A stretch of 39,105 bases of DNA from Mesorhizobium caraganae (GTDB lineage Bacteria; Pseudomonadota; Alphaproteobacteria; Rhizobiales; Rhizobiaceae): the NCBI RefSeq assembly GCF_016836705.1, contig NZ_JAFCGY010000044.1, positions 1 to 39,105 on the forward strand, given 5' to 3'. The notes beneath the pieces were generated by a model. It saw only the letters and a list, made by a program, of their open reading frames with translations. It was not told where the DNA came from and searched no databases. Position 1 is the first letter of the stretch, and each line of letters begins with the position of its first letter. This document shows, in pieces, positions 17,379 to 26,048 of this stretch. A program made the translations under genes and the position numbers.

Positions 17379-17672
17379 CCTTCAGCCTCCGTTCGCCTCG
17401 GCCCAGTCGCCGCGGGACGGCCAATGCAGGATTCCGGCCGGATCGCGCGGTTGCCTCCGCGAAAGCAGCCAACTATCATTCAAGCCGTTGTTTTTGCTGG
17501 GTTCTGCATCGCAGCAAAGTGAACGGGCGGTAAACGGAAATTCACGCAAGCGACTTCGTTTACGAAGTGCTTACCATGATCCGCTGCGTGCCGAATGCCG
17601 GTCCCGATCCGGCACAGATGTCCGGAGGATGCAGTGTGTCGAAGCGGATCAGAATCCGGGCCAAGAACCGCT
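17379..17672. other. Intergenic region upstream of the VWA gene with a perfect dyad
   Basis: 294 bases without a supported gene. It holds the presumed promoter of the leftward VWA gene. A perfect dyad ACTTCGT-TT-ACGAAGT is at 17553-17568, and a smaller stem TGCCGG-TCCCGAT-CCGGCA at about 17596-17614 could help end transcription of the transglutaminase-like gene. Open frames here show no coding character. Confidence 0.5.
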
Positions 17673-18542
17673 CTATGCGAGCATGTGCGCGCTGACGGTC
17701 TTGTCGACGCCGTGATAGGGCGGATTGAACAGCTTGCCTTCCTGCTCATAGGTCCAGACCTTGAACAGGCTGAGCCGATGCGGACCGAAACTGTGCAGCA
17801 GCGGCACATCCGTGGCGTCGCGGCCGCGCGCGATGACGACGCGGCCGATCCTGGGCGTGTTGTGGCGGGGGTCGAACGTGTACCACCTGCCGTCGAGGTA
17901 GACTTCCATCCAGGCCGAGAAATCCATCGGCGCCGGATCGACCGGCACGCCAATGTCGCCGAGATAGCCGTTCACATAGCGGGCCGGGATGTTCATGCAA
18001 CGGCACAGGGTGATCGCCAGATGGGCGAAGTCGCGGCAGACACCGACCCGCTCCTCATTCGCCTGTGCGGCCGTGCGCGTCGGACGGGCATAGCCATAGC
18101 CGAAGGACAGCCGGTTATGGACATAGTCGACGATCGCCTGCACCCGCGCCCAGCCGGACGGCAGATGGCCGAAAAGCTGCCAGGCCAGCCCGCTCAGATG
18201 GTCGGTCTCGCAATAGCGGCTGCCGAGGAGATAGCCGAGCACATCGTCCGGCAGTTCGGCCACAGGCACTTCCCTGGCCAGCGTGTTGACCGCATCGGGC
18301 TCGCCGCTGTCCTCGACGGCAGCGTCGTAGAGGATACGGAAATTACCGGCGGGCGCGACAAAGCGGCGGCAGGCATTGCCGAACAGGTCGTAATAGACCT
18401 TGCTCGGCACCGAAGGCGAGGTCAGCACGCGCGTCTGCCGCTTGATGTCGGCCTGCCGGTCCGCATGGATCTCGAGTAGCGAGATGACCGGCGTGGCGTC
18501 CACGCAGTCAATGGCGATTTCGTAGCCAAGCCGGATCAGCAT
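17673..18542 (-). CDS. Transglutaminase-like domain protein (catalytic His replaced)
   Basis: A 289-residue cytosolic-looking protein without a signal peptide. The N-terminal beta-rich part (about 1-95) matches the bacterial transglutaminase N-terminal domain; the transglutaminase-like core covers about 130-240. Cys169 (ERVGVCRDFAHLAITLCR) and Asp224 (YTFDPRHN) sit at catalytic positions, but the residue where most family members have His (FHAW) is Ser209 (DFSAWMEVYLDGRW). GAGGGGGA seven bases before ATG 18542 supports this start over an upstream methionine. Members act as cysteine proteases or amide-bond enzymes; several in alphaproteobacteria occur near peptide-ligase genes, which are not found here. 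Confidence 0.87.
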   Translation of the reverse strand: MLIRLGYEIAIDCVDATPVISLLEIHADRQADIKRQTRVLTSPSVPSKVYYDLFGNACRRFVAPAGNFRILYDAAVEDSGEPDAVNTLAREVPVAELPDDVLGYLLGSRYCETDHLSGLAWQLFGHLPSGWARVQAIVDYVHNRLSFGYGYARPTRTAAQANEERVGVCRDFAHLAITLCRCMNIPARYVNGYLGDIGVPVDPAPMDFSAWMEVYLDGRWYTFDPRHNTPRIGRVVIARGRDATDVPLLHSFGPHRLSLFKVWTYEQEGKLFNPPYHGVDKTVSAHMLA

Positions 18543-18722
18543 CGCAAGTCCCCCTCGATCTCGTGGAAAACAGTTTTGCTCAAACGCCAGAAGCGGGACC
18601 ATGGTTCCCTGGAACTATCGAAAAGGACCGCCCACGCCTTCCCAGGCGGGCGTGGCGACGTTACGGTCGAGCGACATGTTTTGACCCTCCTGAAACGCTC
18701 CCTGACCCCGTTGGAAAATCTT

Positions 18723-19388
18723 ATGTTTGCAGGCAGAAAATTCGCCGCCTTTCTCTTCGATATGGATGGCACGGTGCTCAATTCGATTGCTTCGGCCGAG
18801 CGGGTCTGGGCGGCATGGGCGCTTAGGCATGGTCTCGACGTCGAAACCTTCCTGCCGACGATCCACGGCGCGCGCGCGGTCGAGACCATCACCAGGCTGG
18901 CGCTTCCCGGCGTCGATCCGGTGCATGAGGCGCTGCTACTGTTGCAGGCCGAGTCGGACGATGTCGAAGGCGTGCTGCCGATCGCCGGCGCCGTGCCGTT
19001 CCTCAACGCACTGCCGCCCGAGCGCTGGGCGATCGTCACCTCGGCGCCGCGCCCGTTGGCGCTGCTGCGCATGCAGGCGGCCGGCATCCCGGGTCCGGCC
19101 CTGATGGTCGCGGGCGAGGACGTTTCGCGCGGCAAACCGGCGCCCGACTGTTTCCTGCTGGCGGCAAAACGCCTCGGCGTCGATATCGGCGACTGCCTGG
19201 TCTTCGAAGATGCCCCGGCCGGCATCGCCGCCGCCGAGGCGGCAGGAGCGTCGGTGATGGTGATCAGCGCCACCCACCAGCACCCGATGGCGACACTGCA
19301 CACCGCGATTGCCGGCTACGACGCTGTAGGCATCGCCGTCGATGACGGCGGCTGGATGACCTTGGAGCCGCAGCGCAGCGCGGCCTGA
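18723..19388 (+). CDS. HAD-superfamily sugar-phosphatase-like hydrolase
   Basis: A 221-residue haloacid dehalogenase-like phosphatase of subfamily IA. Motif I FDMDGTVLNS has nucleophile Asp13 and acid/base Asp15; motif II is IVTSAP with Thr/Ser; motif III lysine is in RGKPAPD; motif IV is VFEDAPAG. The alpha-helical cap (about 20-90) is that of beta-phosphoglucomutase and 2-deoxyglucose-6-phosphatase relatives, so a sugar phosphate or polyol phosphate is a likely substrate. It is divergent from the transglutaminase-like gene across about 180 bases. A hairpin terminator lies 33 bases after the stop. Confidence 0.9.
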   Translation: MFAGRKFAAFLFDMDGTVLNSIASAERVWAAWALRHGLDVETFLPTIHGARAVETITRLALPGVDPVHEALLLLQAESDDVEGVLPIAGAVPFLNALPPERWAIVTSAPRPLALLRMQAAGIPGPALMVAGEDVSRGKPAPDCFLLAAKRLGVDIGDCLVFEDAPAGIAAAEAAGASVMVISATHQHPMATLHTAIAGYDAVGIAVDDGGWMTLEPQRSAA

Positions 19389-19421
19389 GGAATTGAGGAG
19401 CTGGAGAACTGGAGAACATCG

Positions 19422-19440
19422 GGCGCTATGCGCCTTTTTC
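19422..19440 (+). terminator. Rho-independent terminator after the HAD gene
   Basis: GGCGC-TAT-GCGCC followed by TTTTTC. It lies within a larger imperfect inverted repeat built of GGAGAAC-like and GTTCTTC-like units (about 19391-19483), which reaches the end of the convergent DUF1674 gene. Confidence 0.75.
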
Positions 19441-19480
19441 TTCAACTCTTCAGTTCCTCTGTTCTTCTGTTCCCGAACTC

Positions 19481-19702
19481 CTAGAAATCGCTGGTCAGGC
19501 CTTTGACCTCCCAGTCGCCGTAGCGGCCGGGTTCCTTGCCGCCGCGGCCGCCGATTTCCTTGGGCAGCGCAGCTTCCTTCTGGCGATACTCGTCACGGCG
19601 CGCCTTGGCCTCGGCCAGCGCACGGCGGGCGGCGGGTGTCAGGTCCTTCGGAGGCGCCGCGCCATCCGGATCGGCGTCGGCTTTGCTGGTTTCGTCGGTC
19701 AT
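19481..19702 (-). CDS. DUF1674 / succinate dehydrogenase assembly factor 4-like protein
   Basis: A 73-residue soluble protein. The N-terminal half is charged and probably disordered; the middle is helical and Ala/Arg-rich (LTPAARRALAEAKARRDEYR). The C-terminal GGRGGKEPGRYGDWEVKG then LTSDF is the hallmark of DUF1674, the family of eukaryotic SDHAF4, which binds the flavinated SdhA subunit and shields it before complex II forms. A corresponding role is inferred. No sdh genes are in the window. It is divergent from htpX with 105 bases between them. Confidence 0.9.
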   Translation of the reverse strand: MTDETSKADADPDGAAPPKDLTPAARRALAEAKARRDEYRQKEAALPKEIGGRGGKEPGRYGDWEVKGLTSDF

Positions 19703-19807
19703 GCGATAGTTCCGGCGGATTGAAACGAGAGGCGGCGTTTCCCATCATATAGCGATGATGACACCCGGATCGACCCCTTTTTGCCACGGCCGCAAACGGA
19801 GCAGACG

Positions 19808-20833
19808 ATGAGCACGCTACGCACCGCCATGCTACTTGCCGCCATGACGGCGCTGTTCATGGGCGTCGGCTTTCTGATCGGCGGCACCGGCGGCATGATG
19901 ATCGCCTTCCTGGTCGCCGCCGGCACCAACCTGTTCAGCTACTGGAACGCCGACAAGATGGTGCTGTCGATGAACCACGCCGTCGAGGTCGACGCCAGGA
20001 ATGCGCCCGAATTTTACGCCATCGTCGAGGCGCTGGCCAAGCAGGCCGGCCTGCCGATGCCGAAGACCTATCTGATCGACAATCCGCAGCCCAACGCCTT
20101 CGCCACCGGCCGCAATCCCGAGAACGCCGCGGTCGCGGCCTCGACCGGCCTGCTGGAGCGCCTTTCGCATGAGGAAGTGGCGGCGGTCATGGCGCATGAG
20201 CTCGCCCACATCCAGCACCGCGATACGCTGACCATGACCATCGTCGCCACGCTCGCCGGCGCCATCTCGATGCTCGGCAATTTCGCCTTCTTCTTCGGCG
20301 GCAGCCGCGACAACAACAATCCGTTCGGTTTTGTCGGCGTGCTGGTGGCGATGCTGGTGGCGCCCTTTGCCGCCATGATCGTGCAGATGGCGGTCAGCCG
20401 CACGCGCGAATACGAGGCCGACAGGCGGGGTGCTGAAATCGTCGGAAATCCGCTTTGGCTGGCATCAGCGCTTGACAAGATCGCTCGCGGCGCAGAACGC
20501 ATCCGCAACCCGGATGCCGAACGCAACCCCGCGACCGCGCATCTCTTCATCATCAATCCCCTGCACGGCGAGCGCATGGACAGCCTGTTTTCGACCCACC
20601 CGAACACCGACAACCGCATCGCCGCGCTGCAGGCGATGGCGCGCGACATGGCCGGCAGCCAGCCGGCGCCGCGCCAGATGCCGACGCCCGAGCCCACCGA
20701 AGAACTGCATTCCGATGGCCAGCAAGGCCCATGGGGCAGGCCGGCACAGCCTGAGCCGCCAGCCGAACCGGCACAGCCAAAGCCCAACCCGTGGGGCCGC
20801 AACCCGACCGGACCCAAAGGTCCATGGTCGTGA
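19808..20833 (+). CDS. htpX: Membrane zinc metalloprotease HtpX
   Basis: A 341-residue M48B peptidase of the inner membrane that degrades misfolded membrane proteins. Two hydrophobic segments lie at about 5-45; the zinc motif HELAH is at 130-134 (His130, Glu131, His134), with the third ligand Glu in TREYEADRRGAE near 200. Two more hydrophobic segments are at about 143-195. The C-terminal ~55 residues after ARDMAGSQ are a Pro/Gln-rich tail (QPEPPAEPAQPKPNPWGRN), not needed for the core fold. GGAGCAG precedes the ATG. The last 10 bases overlap the rsmB start, so the two are co-translated. Confidence 0.95.
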   Translation: MSTLRTAMLLAAMTALFMGVGFLIGGTGGMMIAFLVAAGTNLFSYWNADKMVLSMNHAVEVDARNAPEFYAIVEALAKQAGLPMPKTYLIDNPQPNAFATGRNPENAAVAASTGLLERLSHEEVAAVMAHELAHIQHRDTLTMTIVATLAGAISMLGNFAFFFGGSRDNNNPFGFVGVLVAMLVAPFAAMIVQMAVSRTREYEADRRGAEIVGNPLWLASALDKIARGAERIRNPDAERNPATAHLFIINPLHGERMDSLFSTHPNTDNRIAALQAMARDMAGSQPAPRQMPTPEPTEELHSDGQQGPWGRPAQPEPPAEPAQPKPNPWGRNPTGPKGPWS

Positions 20834-22209
20834 GCGAAGCCAGAGGCCGGCCCGCACATTCAGGCAATCGCGAAAACAGCTCCGACGAACCGGTCGCCGG
20901 CCTCGCCGCGCGCAAGGTGGCGGCGCGGCTGCTCGCTGCTGTCATCGATGCGCGCACGCCGCTCGACGGGCTGACCGACCACGAGAACGGCCATCCGCAA
21001 TACAAGGCGCTCGACCTGCGCGACCGTGGCCTGGTGCGCGCCATACTGGTCACCGCGCTGCGCTACCGCATAACGATTGCCGGGCTTTTGGCCAAGCGCC
21101 TCGAAAAGCCGCTGCCACCCAACGCCACGGCTCTGTCGCACGTCCTCCATGTCGCAGCGGCGCAGATCCTGTTCCTCGACATTCCCGACAGCGCCGCCGT
21201 CGACCTTGCCGTGACCCACGCCAAGTCCGATCCCCGCACGCAGCGCTTTTCCGGCCTCGTCAACGGCGTGCTGCGCACGTTGGCACGCGCCAAGGAAACC
21301 GAACTGCCGGCAGCCCTCGCCGCCACCGACGAAGCGCCAAAGTGGTTCTCGGATAGGCTGAAGGCCGCCTATGGCGCCGACAAGACGAAGCAGATTCTCG
21401 CTGCTCACCGGGTCGAGGCGCCGGTCGACTTCACCGTCAAGGCCGATCCCGAACTCTGGGCTGAAAAGCTCGGCGGCATCGTGCTGCCGACCGGCACGAT
21501 CCGGGTGGAAAAGCTCAGCGCCTCCGTCACCGAACTGCCCGGCTTCGGCGAAGGCGCCTGGTGGGTTCAGGACGCCGCCGCCAGTTTTCCGGCGCGGCTG
21601 TTCGGCGATGTCAAAGGCCTGCGCATCGCCGACCTCTGCGCCGCCCCGGGCGGCAAGACCGCCCAGCTGATCCTTGCCGGCGCAAAAGTCACCGCCGTCG
21701 ACACCTCGAAGAACCGGCTGGCGCGGCTGACCCACAACCTCGAACGGCTCGGCCTGTCGGCGGACATCGTCCAGGCCGATCTGCTGAAATACCAGCCGGC
21801 GGAGCTGTTCGACGCCGTGCTGCTCGACGCGCCCTGTTCTTCCATCGGCACGGTGCGGCGGCATCCCGACGTGCCGTGGACGAAGACCATGGCCGATGTC
21901 GAAAAGCTTGCCGACCTGCAGGCAAGGCTGCTCGCCCGCGCCGTCACCTTGGTCAAACCGGGCGGTCGGATTGTTTTTTCCAACTGCTCGCTCGACCCGA
22001 TCGAAGGCGAAGATCTTTATCGCGCCTTTCTGGCCGGAAACAAAACCATCGCCGACGATCCATTGCAGCCGGGCGAGATCGACGGCATCGATGCTTTCCT
22101 GACCAGCCAGGGCACGCTGCGCACAACGCCCGCCGATTTCGACCTAGGTTCGCCGGGGATTTCCGGCCTGGACGGCTTCTTCGCCGCCCGCATGCGGCGC
22201 GCGGCCTAG
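20824..22209 (+). CDS. rsmB: 16S rRNA (cytosine-5)-methyltransferase RsmB-like
   Basis: A 461-residue Fmu/Sun-type enzyme expected to methylate a 16S rRNA cytosine (C967 in E. coli). The N-terminal NusB-like RNA-binding domain covers about 25-160; the SAM-binding domain includes CAAPGGKT from Cys272. Two cysteines of the RNA m5C mechanism are present: Cys338 in DAPCSS and Cys388 in SNCSLDPIEGE. ATG 20824 overlaps the end of htpX in another frame; an in-frame ATG 11 codons upstream lies wholly inside htpX and is less likely. It belongs to a conserved rhizobial run ending with purH. Confidence 0.93.
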   Translation: MVVSEARGRPAHSGNRENSSDEPVAGLAARKVAARLLAAVIDARTPLDGLTDHENGHPQYKALDLRDRGLVRAILVTALRYRITIAGLLAKRLEKPLPPNATALSHVLHVAAAQILFLDIPDSAAVDLAVTHAKSDPRTQRFSGLVNGVLRTLARAKETELPAALAATDEAPKWFSDRLKAAYGADKTKQILAAHRVEAPVDFTVKADPELWAEKLGGIVLPTGTIRVEKLSASVTELPGFGEGAWWVQDAAASFPARLFGDVKGLRIADLCAAPGGKTAQLILAGAKVTAVDTSKNRLARLTHNLERLGLSADIVQADLLKYQPAELFDAVLLDAPCSSIGTVRRHPDVPWTKTMADVEKLADLQARLLARAVTLVKPGGRIVFSNCSLDPIEGEDLYRAFLAGNKTIADDPLQPGEIDGIDAFLTSQGTLRTTPADFDLGSPGISGLDGFFAARMRRAA

Positions 22210-22432
22210 GGTCGTCGGTTCAGGTTGCCGACCGCAGACCTTGGTGATCAACCGCGTCACAACCGCAAGTGAGTGCCAGATTGTCGGGCTTACCCCCGGA
22301 AATCGCTCGACTTTTTTCGGGGTTGACCGGCCGCCGGCAGCGTGAAGCCCTTCACGTCGGCCGAATTCGACTTCGCATAAGTTCTTGAATCATATAAGCT
22401 TGTGCTTGGGAAGTGGACGACGAGGAGGGGTT

Positions 22433-24157
22433 TTGGCACTGGCTGCCGGCAGTACGACACGTCTGTGGACGCTTGTCGCTAAGGAGTTTTGGCGCAAGAC
22501 GCGCCGGCGCCTGCGGGCAGGGCCAGTCTATCGCTGGCGCTATTCCGGACGCACGCCGGAGCGCGTCCTGATTGCGCCGCCGGATCTCAGGCTCGCCGAC
22601 CCGCAGATCGCGCTCGAAATCTATTACGGCCGCTACCCGCTGTCGGGCCATCTGGTCGAGACCGGCGGCAAATCGCCGTTCCAGATCGATGTCGCCAATC
22701 GTGGTTGGGTGAAAACGCTGCACGGTTTCCGCTGGCTGCGCCACATGCGCGCCGCCGGCACCGAGCTGGCCGCAGCCAACGCCCGCGCGCTGGTTTCCGA
22801 CTGGATCGCCATGCACGGCAACCAGATATCCGGCATCGCCTGGGAGCCCGGCACCACCGCCAAGCGCGTCATCGCCTGGCTGCAACATTCCTCGGTTGTC
22901 CTACAAGGCGCCGAATTTCCGTTCTATCGCGCCTTTCTGAAATCGCTCGCCGTGCAGATCCGCTATCTGCGCTCGATGGCGCGCGAAATGCCGGATGGCA
23001 AGGACAGGCTGCGCGCCCGCATCGCGCTTGCCTTCGCCGCTTTATCGCTGCCGGCGCCGGCCTCGGCACTGCGCGGCGCCACCCGCAATCTGGCGGAAGA
23101 ACTCGACCGCCAGATCCTTCCCGACGGCGGCCATATTTCGCGCAATCCGATGGCCGTGCTCGAGTTGCTCGCCGACCTTCTGCCGCTGCGCCAGACCTAT
23201 GCCAACCAGGCCGAAACGCCACCGGCAGCCCTTATGGGTGCCATCGACCGCATGCTGCCGGCGCTACGCTTCTTCCGTCACCAGGACGGCAGCCTCGCCC
23301 GCTTCAATGGCATGGGCGCCACCATCCACGACCGCATCGCCACCATATTGCGCCACGACGACACCGCCGGCGCACCGCTGCTGCATGCACCGCATTCCGG
23401 CTATGAGCGGCTGTCTATGGGCGGCGTGACTGTCATTGCCGATACCGGCGCGTCGCCGCCCATCGACGTCTCCAACGCTGCGCATGCCGGCTGCCTGGCC
23501 TTCGAACTGTCCTCGGGCCGCCAGCACTATGTCGTCAATGCCGGTATCGACACCTATGGCGCCGCCGAATTCCGGCCGCTGGCCCGCGCCACCGCGGCAC
23601 ATTCGACCGCCACCATCAACGACACCTCGTCGGCGCGCTTTTCCCACTCGCTGCGCGTCAACGACTTGCTCGGCACCCCATTGCTCGGTGGCCCGCAGCA
23701 TGTGCCGTGCAAGCGCATCGACCAGAAGGGCGCGCAAGGCTTCATCGCCCGCCATGACGGCTACGTCCAGCGCTTCGGCTTCCAGCATGAGCGTGAGCTG
23801 AAACTGTCGAGCGAGGGCAATGTGCTTGCCGGACGGGACCGCTTCCTGCGCCCCGGCGGTGCGGCGATCCGCAACAATGGCCGCGACTTCGTCGTGGTGC
23901 GCTTCCACATTCATCCCGACATCAACCTGCTGCAAGACGAGCATGACCGCCTGGTGCTAACCGCCGACGAGGCCGACACCTGGGTGTTCACCTGCACCGA
24001 GGTGGCGCCGGAGGTGGAGGAATCGATCTATTTCGCCGGCCTCGGCGGTCCGCGCCGCAGCCGCCAGATCGTGCTTGCCTTCAAGGCCTCGGAGGTTGCC
24101 GAAGTCCATTGGCAGCTGACGCGCACCGGCATCGCCGGCTACCCCGAGAAAAACTGA
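22433..24157 (+). CDS. Heparinase II/III-family protein
   Basis: A 574-residue protein. GAGGAGGGG (22422-22430) points to a TTG start at 22433; an upstream TTG in the same frame lacks a ribosome site. The N-terminal alpha/alpha-toroid (about 30-300: LSGHLVETGGKSPFQ, WLRHMRAAG, GWQ/HRW-like segments) and the C-terminal beta-sandwich (about 320-560; SGYERLSMGGVTVIADTGA, HSTATINDTSSARF) follow the heparinase II/III-like lyase plan. No signal peptide is evident. Although named after glycosaminoglycan lyases, these rhizobial members have no proven substrate. Its place between rsmB and purH is a recurrent arrangement in this order. Confidence 0.88.
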   Translation: MALAAGSTTRLWTLVAKEFWRKTRRRLRAGPVYRWRYSGRTPERVLIAPPDLRLADPQIALEIYYGRYPLSGHLVETGGKSPFQIDVANRGWVKTLHGFRWLRHMRAAGTELAAANARALVSDWIAMHGNQISGIAWEPGTTAKRVIAWLQHSSVVLQGAEFPFYRAFLKSLAVQIRYLRSMAREMPDGKDRLRARIALAFAALSLPAPASALRGATRNLAEELDRQILPDGGHISRNPMAVLELLADLLPLRQTYANQAETPPAALMGAIDRMLPALRFFRHQDGSLARFNGMGATIHDRIATILRHDDTAGAPLLHAPHSGYERLSMGGVTVIADTGASPPIDVSNAAHAGCLAFELSSGRQHYVVNAGIDTYGAAEFRPLARATAAHSTATINDTSSARFSHSLRVNDLLGTPLLGGPQHVPCKRIDQKGAQGFIARHDGYVQRFGFQHERELKLSSEGNVLAGRDRFLRPGGAAIRNNGRDFVVVRFHIHPDINLLQDEHDRLVLTADEADTWVFTCTEVAPEVEESIYFAGLGGPRRSRQIVLAFKASEVAEVHWQLTRTGIAGYPEKN

Positions 24158-24263
24158 GCGTCGTTGCCGGCACTGGCTTGATCGAGCTTCCGGCTTGATT
24201 TCCTGACCTTATGTGCTACGGCCCGGAAACGCTCTCCAATCAGCCCTGAAAGGCCGCCAGCCC

Positions 24264-25880
24264 ATGGCCGTCGCCGCCAAGAACATTCCGGCACCTGACC
24301 TCGTTCCGGTCCGCCGCGCCCTGCTTTCCGTTTTCGACAAGACCGGCCTGATCGACTTCGCCAAAGGCCTGGCCGCGGCCGGCGTCGAGCTGGTCTCGAC
24401 CGGCGGCACGGCAAAATCGATCGCCGATGCGGGGCTGGCCGTGCGCGACGTTTCCGAGCTGACCGGCTTTCCCGAGATCATGGACGGCCGCGTCAAGACG
24501 CTGCATCCGTCGGTGCATGGCGCGCTGCTCGGCGTGCGCGACGATCCGGAGCATGCAAAGGCCATGCACGATCACGGCATCGAGCCAATCGATCTCCTCG
24601 TCTCCAATCTCTACCCATTCGAAGAGGTCCGCCGCTCCGGCGCCGACTATGCAGCGATCGTCGAGAACATCGACATTGGCGGTCCGGCGATGATCCGCGC
24701 CTCGGCCAAGAACCACGCCTATGTCGCCATCGTCACCGATCCCGGCGACTACGCCTCGGTGTTGAATGCGCTGGAGATGAACATCGGCTCGCTGTCGCTG
24801 GATTTCCGCAAGAAGCTGGCGGCCAAGGCCTTTGCCCGCACCGCGACCTACGATGCGGCGATTTCCGGCTGGTTCGCCGAGACGCTGGAGATCGAGCATC
24901 CGACCTGGCGCGCTTTCGGCGGCCGGCTGGAGAGCGTCATGCGCTATGGCGAGAACCCGCATCAGGGCGCCGGCTTCTACGTCAACGGCGACAAGCGGCC
25001 GGGAGTCGCGACAGCGCGGCAGTTGCAGGGCAAGCAGCTGTCCTACAACAACATCAACGACACCGACGCCGCCTTCGAACTGGTCGGCGAGTTCGATCCC
25101 AACCGCTGCGCCGCGGTTGCGATCATTAAGCACGCCAACCCGTGCGGCGTCGCCGAAGGCGCTTCGCTGACCGCGGCCTATGCAAGGGCGCTGGCTTGCG
25201 ATCCGGTCTCGGCCTTTGGCGGCATCGTCGCCATGAACCGCATCCTCGATGCCGAGGCGGCCGAGGAGATCGTGAAAACCTTCACCGAAGTGATCATCGC
25301 GCCGAACGCTTCGGAAGACGCCATCCGTATCGTTGCCGCCAAGAAGAATTTGCGCCTGCTGGTCACCGGCGGCCTGCCCGATCCGCGCGCTGCCGGCACC
25401 ACGGTGAAGTCCGTCGCCGGCGGTATGCTCGTCCAGAGCCGCGACAATGCGGTGGTCGACGATCTCGAACTCAAGGTGGTGACCAGGCGCGCGCCGACAG
25501 CGGCTGAGATGGCCGATCTCAAATTCGCCTTCCGCATCGCCAAGCACGTCAAGTCGAACGCAATTGTCTACGCCAAGGACGGCGCCACCGTCGGCATCGG
25601 CGCCGGCCAGATGAGCCGTGTCGATTCCTCGCGCATCGCCGCCCGCAAGGCGCTCGACGCGGCGGAAGCGGCTGGCCTGGCGGAGCCGCTGACCAAAGGC
25701 TCGGTGGTTGCCTCCGATGCCTTCTTCCCCTTCGCCGATGGGCTGATCTCAGCTATCGAAGCCGGGGCCACCGCCGTCGTCCAGCCCGGCGGCTCGATGC
25801 GCGACGAAGACGTCATCGCCGCCGCCGATGAGCATGGCATCGCGATGGTGTTTACCGGGGTCAGGCACTTCAGGCATTAG
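24264..25880 (+). CDS. purH: Bifunctional AICAR formyltransferase / IMP cyclohydrolase
   Basis: A 538-residue enzyme for the last two steps of IMP synthesis: it formylates AICAR with 10-formyl-THF, then closes the ring. The N-terminal MGS-like cyclohydrolase domain starts RRALLSVFDKTGLIDFAKGL and includes STGGTAKSI and MDGRVKTLHPSVHG. The C-terminal formyltransferase has the catalytic pair Lys289-His290 in IIKHANPCG, and ends DEHGIAMVFTGVRHFRH. The length is normal. The start is set at ATG 24264 by homology; the open frame reaches 17 codons further. It follows the heparinase-family gene by 106 bases. Confidence 0.97.
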   Translation: MAVAAKNIPAPDLVPVRRALLSVFDKTGLIDFAKGLAAAGVELVSTGGTAKSIADAGLAVRDVSELTGFPEIMDGRVKTLHPSVHGALLGVRDDPEHAKAMHDHGIEPIDLLVSNLYPFEEVRRSGADYAAIVENIDIGGPAMIRASAKNHAYVAIVTDPGDYASVLNALEMNIGSLSLDFRKKLAAKAFARTATYDAAISGWFAETLEIEHPTWRAFGGRLESVMRYGENPHQGAGFYVNGDKRPGVATARQLQGKQLSYNNINDTDAAFELVGEFDPNRCAAVAIIKHANPCGVAEGASLTAAYARALACDPVSAFGGIVAMNRILDAEAAEEIVKTFTEVIIAPNASEDAIRIVAAKKNLRLLVTGGLPDPRAAGTTVKSVAGGMLVQSRDNAVVDDLELKVVTRRAPTAAEMADLKFAFRIAKHVKSNAIVYAKDGATVGIGAGQMSRVDSSRIAARKALDAAEAAGLAEPLTKGSVVASDAFFPFADGLISAIEAGATAVVQPGGSMRDEDVIAAADEHGIAMVFTGVRHFRH

Positions 25881-25885
25881 GCGCC

Positions 25886-26041
25886 TCTTCCCCTTCTCCC
25901 CTTGTGGGAGAAGGTGGATCGGCGCGCAGCGCCGAGACGGATGAGGGGTGTTCCAGCGGAGTGAGAGGTTTGCGTTCCCTGGAACACCCCTCATCCGACC
26001 TCGCTTCGCGAGGCCACCTTCCCCCACAAGGGGGAAGGAAG
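25886..26041. repeat. RIME-like intergenic mosaic repeat, class B
   Basis: A ~156-bp element of nested palindromes between the convergent purH and MFS genes. The outer parts are CTTCTCCCCTTGTGGGAGAAG (left) and CCTTCCCCCACAAGGGGGAAGG-type (right). The inner arms CGGATGAGGGGTGTTCCAG (25938-25956) and CTGGAACACCCCTCATCCG (25979-25997) are perfectly complementary over 19 bp. It probably ends both transcripts. Confidence 0.85.
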
Positions 26042-26048
26042 AATGCAG

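Noticed and set aside
19391..19483. GGAGAAC/GTTCTTC units after the HAD gene as a possible CRISPR-like array
   Set aside because: The units are irregular and form an inverted repeat with a terminator in the middle, not direct repeats with spacers.
22290..22327. CCCCCGGAAA...TTTTTTCGGGG as a terminator of rsmB
   Set aside because: The T run lies inside the right arm and not after the stem; pairing is short and imperfect.
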